Positions 48,821 through 52,021 of a DNA stretch of 52,021 nucleotides are shown here, piece after piece. The DNA comes from an uncultured Christensenella sp. (GTDB taxonomy: Bacteria; Bacillota; Clostridia; Christensenellales; Borkfalkiaceae): positions 1-52,021 of the forward strand of contig CAJUHT010000014.1 of the NCBI GenBank assembly GCA_910586035.1. The letters are read 5' to 3'. The position numbers and the translations under genes are program-made. Position 1 is the stretch's first letter, and each line of letters opens with the position of its first letter. The notes under the pieces are model-generated. The model was not told where the DNA came from, ran no database searches, and worked only from the letters and a program-made list of their open reading frames with translations.

Positions 48821-49510
48821 ATGAAAGTAGGCAAGAAGTACGCGGAAAGCGTTAAATCATACGACCGCACAAAGGCATACGATACTACGGAGGCTGTAAA
48901 CCTCGCAATTGCAACCGCAAAGGCTAAGTTTGACGAAACTATCGAGTTGCACGTCCGTTTGGGCGTAGACCCCAGACAAGCCGACCAGCAGGTCAGGGGC
49001 GTTCTCGTCCTTCCCAACGGTACGGGTAAGGATAAGAAAGTGCTCGTAATAGCAAAGGGCGATAAGGCTGACCAGGCTCAGGCTGCCGGCGCGGACTACG
49101 TAGGCGCGGAAGAAATGGTACAGCGTATCCAAAAGGATAACTGGTTCGATTTCGACGTGGTTATCACCACCCCCGATATGATGGGCGTAGTCGGTCGTAT
49201 AGGTCGCGTTCTAGGACCCAAGGGCTTGATGCCCAACCCCAAGAGCGGTACGGTTACTATGGACGTTACCAAGGCTGTTAAGGAAGTCAAAGCGGGTAAG
49301 GTTGAATACCGTTTGGACAAGACGGCTATTATCCACTGCCCTATCGGCAAAAAGAGCTTCGGCACGGATAAGATTGTAGAAAACTTCAACGCGCTTATGG
49401 AAGCTATCGTAAAGGCTAAGCCCGCGGCGGCAAAGGGTCAGTACATCAAGTCGGTTACCCTTACTTCCACAATGGGGCCCGGCGTAAAGGTAGTTTACAA
49501 CAAGGGTTAA
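48821..49510 (+). CDS. rplA: 50S ribosomal protein L1
   Basis: A 229-aa L1 that binds the 23S rRNA L1 stalk and, in many bacteria, its own mRNA as a translational repressor. It has VRLGVDPRQADQQVRG, MMGVVGRIGRVLGPKGLMPN and the C-terminal YIKSVTLTSTMGPGVKV. The ATG at 48821, behind ACGGAGGA, replaces a longer open frame that would run through the operator structure. Confidence 0.97.
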   Translation: MKVGKKYAESVKSYDRTKAYDTTEAVNLAIATAKAKFDETIELHVRLGVDPRQADQQVRGVLVLPNGTGKDKKVLVIAKGDKADQAQAAGADYVGAEEMVQRIQKDNWFDFDVVITTPDMMGVVGRIGRVLGPKGLMPNPKSGTVTMDVTKAVKEVKAGKVEYRLDKTAIIHCPIGKKSFGTDKIVENFNALMEAIVKAKPAAAKGQYIKSVTLTSTMGPGVKVVYNKG

Positions 49511-49524
49511 TTTGCAGTTTCAAG

Positions 49525-49560
49525 CCCCCGCTCGGTTTATGCGCGGGGGTTGATTTTTTA
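49525..49560 (+). terminator. Terminator after rplA
   Basis: A 7-bp GC stem (49525-49531 with 49543-49549) is followed by TTGATTTTTT, separating rplKA from rplJL. Confidence 0.8.
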
Positions 49561-49620
49561 AAGCGTTTAAACAAAAATGGCTTTATTTATCAAAAAAGTT
49601 GCCGCAATGCGTAAAATTGC

Positions 49621-49649
49621 TTGACATATTGCGCGTTTAGCGATATACT
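49621..49649 (+). promoter_or_regulatory. Promoter of rplJ-rplL
   Basis: Perfect TTGACA (49621-49626), a 17-nt spacer, and TATACT (49644-49649); the leader is about 175 nt. Confidence 0.88.
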
Positions 49650-49670
49650 AACCGAGTAAAATTTAATTTA

Positions 49671-49784
49671 CCGCAGACAGCAAGCGCGGGCAACCGCTTA
49701 ATCTCTTGCCGAGGTACAAGCTTTTTAATTATTTTATGTGATTATTTCGCCTTATGCCTTTTTGCGGTATAAGGCTTTGTTTTT
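49671..49784 (+). promoter_or_regulatory. Ribosomal protein L10 leader with attenuator
   Basis: The block GACAGCAAG followed by CTTAATCTCTTGCCGAGGTA (49675-49720) matches the kink-turn-type L10 leader seen in Firmicutes rplJ mRNAs. It is followed by an intrinsic terminator (stem 49749-49758 with 49766-49775, then TTTGTTTTT). Binding of the L10-L7/L12 complex is expected to shift the leader to the terminated form. Confidence 0.85.
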
Positions 49785-49831
49785 AACGCAAATATTCATT
49801 TGCTATGATTAAATACAGGAGGTAAATAAAT

Positions 49832-50380
49832 TTGTCAGCTATTGAGGAAGCTAAAAAGTTATCGGCAAATCAGGAAGCTAAAAAAGTAGTTGCGGAAGAG
49901 ATTGTTGAAAAAATCAAAGTAAGCAAATCGGTCGTATTCGTAGATTACAATAAGCTTACCGTTGCGGAAGTTTCCGAGCTTCGTAAAAAATGCAAGCAGG
50001 CGGGTTGCGAATACAAGGTATACAAAAACACCCTGCTTAGAAAAGCGCTTAACGAACTCGGCTACACGCAGTTTGACGAGGACCTTAAAGGACCCACCGC
50101 CGTGGCGTTTGCAAACGACGAAACGAGCGCGGCTAAGGTTATGGTTGCGGCGTCTAAGGACTACACGGATAAAATCGTGTTGAAAAGCGCATTCGTCGAC
50201 AATGCGTACGTGGATAAAAACGGTATCAAAGCACTTGCGTCTATGCCCTCTAAGGAGGAGCTCATCGCAAAGATGCTCGGCTCTATGCAGGCGCCCATCG
50301 CAAACTTTGCGGGCGTGCTCAACAATTTGCTTTCGGGCATCGTTCGCGTGCTCGACCAGGTTGCAAAGAGCAAGGCGTAA
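49832..50380 (+). CDS. rplJ: 50S ribosomal protein L10
   Basis: A 182-aa L10. The start is TTG, 9-10 nt after AGGAGGT. It has VFVDYNKLTVAEVSELRKKC, YKVYKNTLLRKAL and DLKGPTAVAF, with the L7/L12-binding C-terminal helix (PIANFAGVLNNLLSGIVRVLD). It is slightly longer at the N-terminus than usual. It anchors the L7/L12 stalk and probably regulates this operon through the leader. Confidence 0.96.
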   Translation: MSAIEEAKKLSANQEAKKVVAEEIVEKIKVSKSVVFVDYNKLTVAEVSELRKKCKQAGCEYKVYKNTLLRKALNELGYTQFDEDLKGPTAVAFANDETSAAKVMVAASKDYTDKIVLKSAFVDNAYVDKNGIKALASMPSKEELIAKMLGSMQAPIANFAGVLNNLLSGIVRVLDQVAKSKA

Positions 50381-50494
50381 ACAAACGGACTTGCGCTCGG
50401 TCCAAAATAAAGAGCGCGTAAATTACGGCGCGCGCCAGCCGCAAACGGCGCAAAATCATTAAATTAAAATTATTCGAAAAAAGGAGTTTTAAAA

Positions 50495-50875
50495 ATGGCA
50501 GACGTTAAAAAGTTTATCGAAGAAATCAAAACTATGACGGTATTGGAGCTCAACGAGCTTGTTAAGGCACTTGAAGAGGAGTTCGGCGTATCCGCGGCGG
50601 CTCCCGTAGCGGTAGCGGCGGCTCCCGCGGCAGGCGGCGCGGCTCCCGCGGCGGCAGCTGAGGAAAAGACCGAGTTCAACATCGTTCTTAAAGACGCAGG
50701 CGCTAAGAAAATCGACGTTATCAAGGTTGTTCGCGCGTTCACGGGTCTTGGACTTGTTGAAGCTAAGCAGGCTGTTGAAAAGGGCGGCGTGCTTAAAGAG
50801 AACGTTGCTAAGGAAGAGGCTGATAAGATTATCGCCGACCTCAAAGCGGCTGGCGCAACCGTTGTTGCCGAGTAA
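50495..50875 (+). CDS. rplL: 50S ribosomal protein L7/L12
   Basis: A 126-aa stalk protein. The N-terminal dimerisation domain (EIKTMTVLELNELVKALEEE), Ala-rich hinge (about 36-57) and C-terminal factor-binding domain (KIDVIKVVRAFTGLGLVEAK) are all normal. The start follows AAAAGGAG. A strong terminator follows and rpoB, the usual next gene, is absent from this window. Confidence 0.97.
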   Translation: MADVKKFIEEIKTMTVLELNELVKALEEEFGVSAAAPVAVAAAPAAGGAAPAAAAEEKTEFNIVLKDAGAKKIDVIKVVRAFTGLGLVEAKQAVEKGGVLKENVAKEEADKIIADLKAAGATVVAE

Positions 50876-50900
50876 TTTCTCAACTTTACAATTTGCTTAT

Positions 50901-50932
50901 AAAGACCGCGGATATATTCCGCGGTCTTTTTT
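50901..50932 (+). terminator. Terminator of rplJ-rplL
   Basis: A 12-bp perfect stem (50901-50912 with 50918-50929), with the T-run TTTTTT. Confidence 0.93.
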
Positions 50933-51035
50933 GTATATAAAGTCAAGTAATTTTATAGAATTTTTTTGATAATTTTCAAAATTTTTTAAAGTGCAGTAAA
51001 CTTCATAAAAACAAGTCTTTTGATTAAAATATCAA

Positions 51036-51080
51036 CAAAAAAAATTAAAGCGTAGCCTTTTTATGGCTACGCTTAATTTT
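51036..51080 (-). terminator. Terminator of the nuclease gene
   Basis: On the minus strand, a ~15-bp stem with one bulged base (51042-51057 with 51065-51080) is followed by a run of eight T. It begins at the stop codon. Confidence 0.85.
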
Positions 51081-51750
51081 AATGCAAACCAAGAAGAGGT
51101 TTTAAACAAGCGGATATATCTTGCAAATCCTTTTCTGTCATAATAAAAACTTTAAGACCTATTTTATTATAAATTTTTTGTGTGAACTCTTTACTTTTTA
51201 AATATGGCTTACTCGTTAATTCATTATATTCAATGTACAATTTATAATCAGGCAAATAAAAATCAGGGTGAAGTGTTTTATCACCGTCATAATAAATTGT
51301 TTCTTCATAAACCGAACGAATATTATTATTAAAAAGCCAATCGCTTATCATTGCCTCTGCACGACTACGAACCTTTCGCCCATCAGCACATTTATAACGC
51401 AAATTGCCGTAATCATCTAAAATCTCACTTTCAAAACAATGTGTTATACGTATATCTACTGACCTGTCCTTGTATTTTGCATAACAATCACGACAAAAAT
51501 GCATACCATTTGAATTTTGATTGCAAATTATACATTTTAAACTGACAATATTTTCAGTTTGGTATTGATTAAAATCAATACCAATAATCTGATATTTATT
51601 ATCCGCTTCATCTAACCCAACTTCAACAACTTTAATTAAACCATTTTTTAAAGCAGTTGCGTGTTGTTTACAAAGTCTATCTCTACGATAATTCCCCATA
51701 TATGAACTTGTTGGCTCGCCACAAATAGGACACACTAACGTTTTAGACAT
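51079..51750 (-). CDS. Zinc-ribbon protein with PD-(D/E)XK-like nuclease domain
   Basis: A 223-aa protein. Two zinc-binding parts are visible: CPIC with a later CKQH (residues 7-29), and CIIC with CRDC (about 73-90). The C-terminal half reads VRSRAEAMISDWLFNNNIRSVYEE, then HPDFYLPDYKLYIEYNE, then KVFIMTEKDLQDI. This fits the nuclease fold in which the Glu, the Asp of PDF and the Glu of IEY bind metal; the usual Lys is Asn or absent. The gene is strongly AT-rich compared with its neighbours and next to a transposase, so it was probably acquired. A DNA-end or defence-related nuclease is a guess. Confidence 0.72.
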   Translation of the reverse strand: MSKTLVCPICGEPTSSYMGNYRRDRLCKQHATALKNGLIKVVEVGLDEADNKYQIIGIDFNQYQTENIVSLKCIICNQNSNGMHFCRDCYAKYKDRSVDIRITHCFESEILDDYGNLRYKCADGRKVRSRAEAMISDWLFNNNIRSVYEETIYYDGDKTLHPDFYLPDYKLYIEYNELTSKPYLKSKEFTQKIYNKIGLKVFIMTEKDLQDISACLKPLLGLH

Positions 51751-51811
51751 TTACTTCACCTATTAAAAAAATTTACTTTATTCTATCAAATAAAACCATA
51801 TTTTTCAAGTA

Positions 51812-51849
51812 ATTTTCAAAAATGAGATAATAAATTTATTTTTGAAAAT
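51812..51849. repeat. 12-bp perfect inverted repeat
   Basis: ATTTTCAAAAAT (51812-51823) and ATTTTTGAAAAT (51838-51849), 14 nt apart, lie just past the transposase stop. They could be the transposase terminator or part of an insertion-sequence end. Confidence 0.5.
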
Positions 51850-51863
51850 GTATTTTCAATTTT

Positions 51864-52021
51864 TTATATTGCTTGTAAATGAGTTGTAAACATTTCCGCG
51901 CTTGTAGCGTAACCAAATATTTCACGGGGGTATGCATTCACCCACGTTTCAACGGCTTTAATTTTCTTATCGTTGACTTTTGAAAAGTCCGTACCTTTCG
52001 GAAGCAGTCGGCGAATTTCAC
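51864..52021 (-). mobile_element. IS30-family transposase, C-terminal end (continues beyond window)
   Basis: The minus-strand frame entering at the right edge reads EIRRLLPKGTDFSKVND and then KAVETWVNAYPREIFGY before the stop at 51864. Arg-Xaa-Leu/Phe-Pro-Lys-Gly-Thr-Asp-Phe and the final Pro-Arg motif are the usual end of IS30-family transposases. About 51 codons are visible. Whether the element is intact cannot be judged here. Confidence 0.8.

Larger units (their letters stand above)
50943..51816. repeat. 12-bp direct repeat bracketing the nuclease gene
   Basis: TCAAGTAATTTT occurs at 50943-50954 and again at 51805-51816, on either side of the AT-rich nuclease gene. In DNA this AT-rich it may be chance. 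50955-51035 holds no other recognisable feature. Confidence 0.3.

Noticed and set aside
1..52021. CRISPR arrays, rRNA genes or prophage
   Set aside because: No regularly spaced repeats, no rRNA-like stretches and no phage structural genes were seen on either strand.

Overview
The window looks like a chromosomal segment of a plant-polysaccharide-degrading, Gram-positive (monoderm) Clostridia-type bacterium, probably an uncultured gut lineage. This rests on CUT1 sugar transport of the Lpl/Ytc type with an MsmK-type ATPase, four large lipobox proteins, a YitT protein, ribosomal protein L27 with the Firmicutes N-terminal extension, and an L10 leader. Base composition looks moderate over most of the window and clearly AT-rich only in the last ~1.1 kb. 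No rRNA, tRNA or CRISPR array was recognised. Nothing here fixes the genus.

Layout. 1-54: start of an XRE-type regulator running off the left edge. 319-735: Hsp20. 846-14264: a pectin utilisation block. It holds a cytoplasmic pectinesterase (divergent), then two CUT1 permeases, an oversized solute-binding lipoprotein, an MsmK-type ATPase, five uncharacterised small membrane proteins, a GH28 polygalacturonase and a GH105 unsaturated galacturonyl hydrolase. 14419-16545: an HTH protein with a glycine-pentad repeat, an AraC regulator and a GNAT acetyltransferase. 16606-17352: L27 and L21. 17564-19669: a helical conserved protein, KDPG aldolase and an Imm5-like immunity protein. 20027-24253: a pectin-type beta-helix lipoprotein and YitT. 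24460-28631: GH13 glucanohydrolase and branching enzyme. 28679-34849: quinolinate synthase, Rrf2 regulator, a Cys-rich microprotein, a lipoprotein, then IscS, IscU and a TtcA-like PP-loop enzyme. 35084-39073: a giant PL1 pectate-lyase lipoprotein. 39235-46562: SbcD, SbcC, a RadC-like protein, an HD-domain dNTPase and RNase G. 46704-50875: a SecB-like chaperone, then rpmG-secE-nusG-rplK-rplA and, from its own L10-leader promoter, rplJ-rplL. 50933-52021: an AT-rich tail with a zinc-ribbon/PD-(D/E)XK-like nuclease and the 3' end of an IS30-family transposase.

How it works together (inference). The secreted lipoprotein PL1 lyase, and perhaps the beta-helix lipoprotein at 20027, would cut pectin at the cell surface. 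The lipoprotein-dependent ABC transporter would import oligogalacturonides. The pectinesterase, GH28 and GH105 enzymes lack signal peptides and would finish the work in the cytoplasm. KDPG aldolase would take the uronate-derived 2-keto-3-deoxy-6-phosphogluconate to pyruvate and glyceraldehyde-3-phosphate. NadA, Rrf2, IscS, IscU and the TtcA-like enzyme form an Fe-S/sulfur-transfer neighbourhood, with a 27-bp palindrome on the iscS promoter.

The best candidates for undescribed biology are: the five small membrane proteins in the pectin transporter operon; the HTH protein with glycine at 19 consecutive fifth positions; a SecB-like protein in a monoderm, near secE; two L1-operator-like mRNA structures; a candidate ~110-nt small RNA near 30.3 kb; and regulator genes whose -10 box lies exactly 6 nt before the ATG (predicted leaderless mRNAs).
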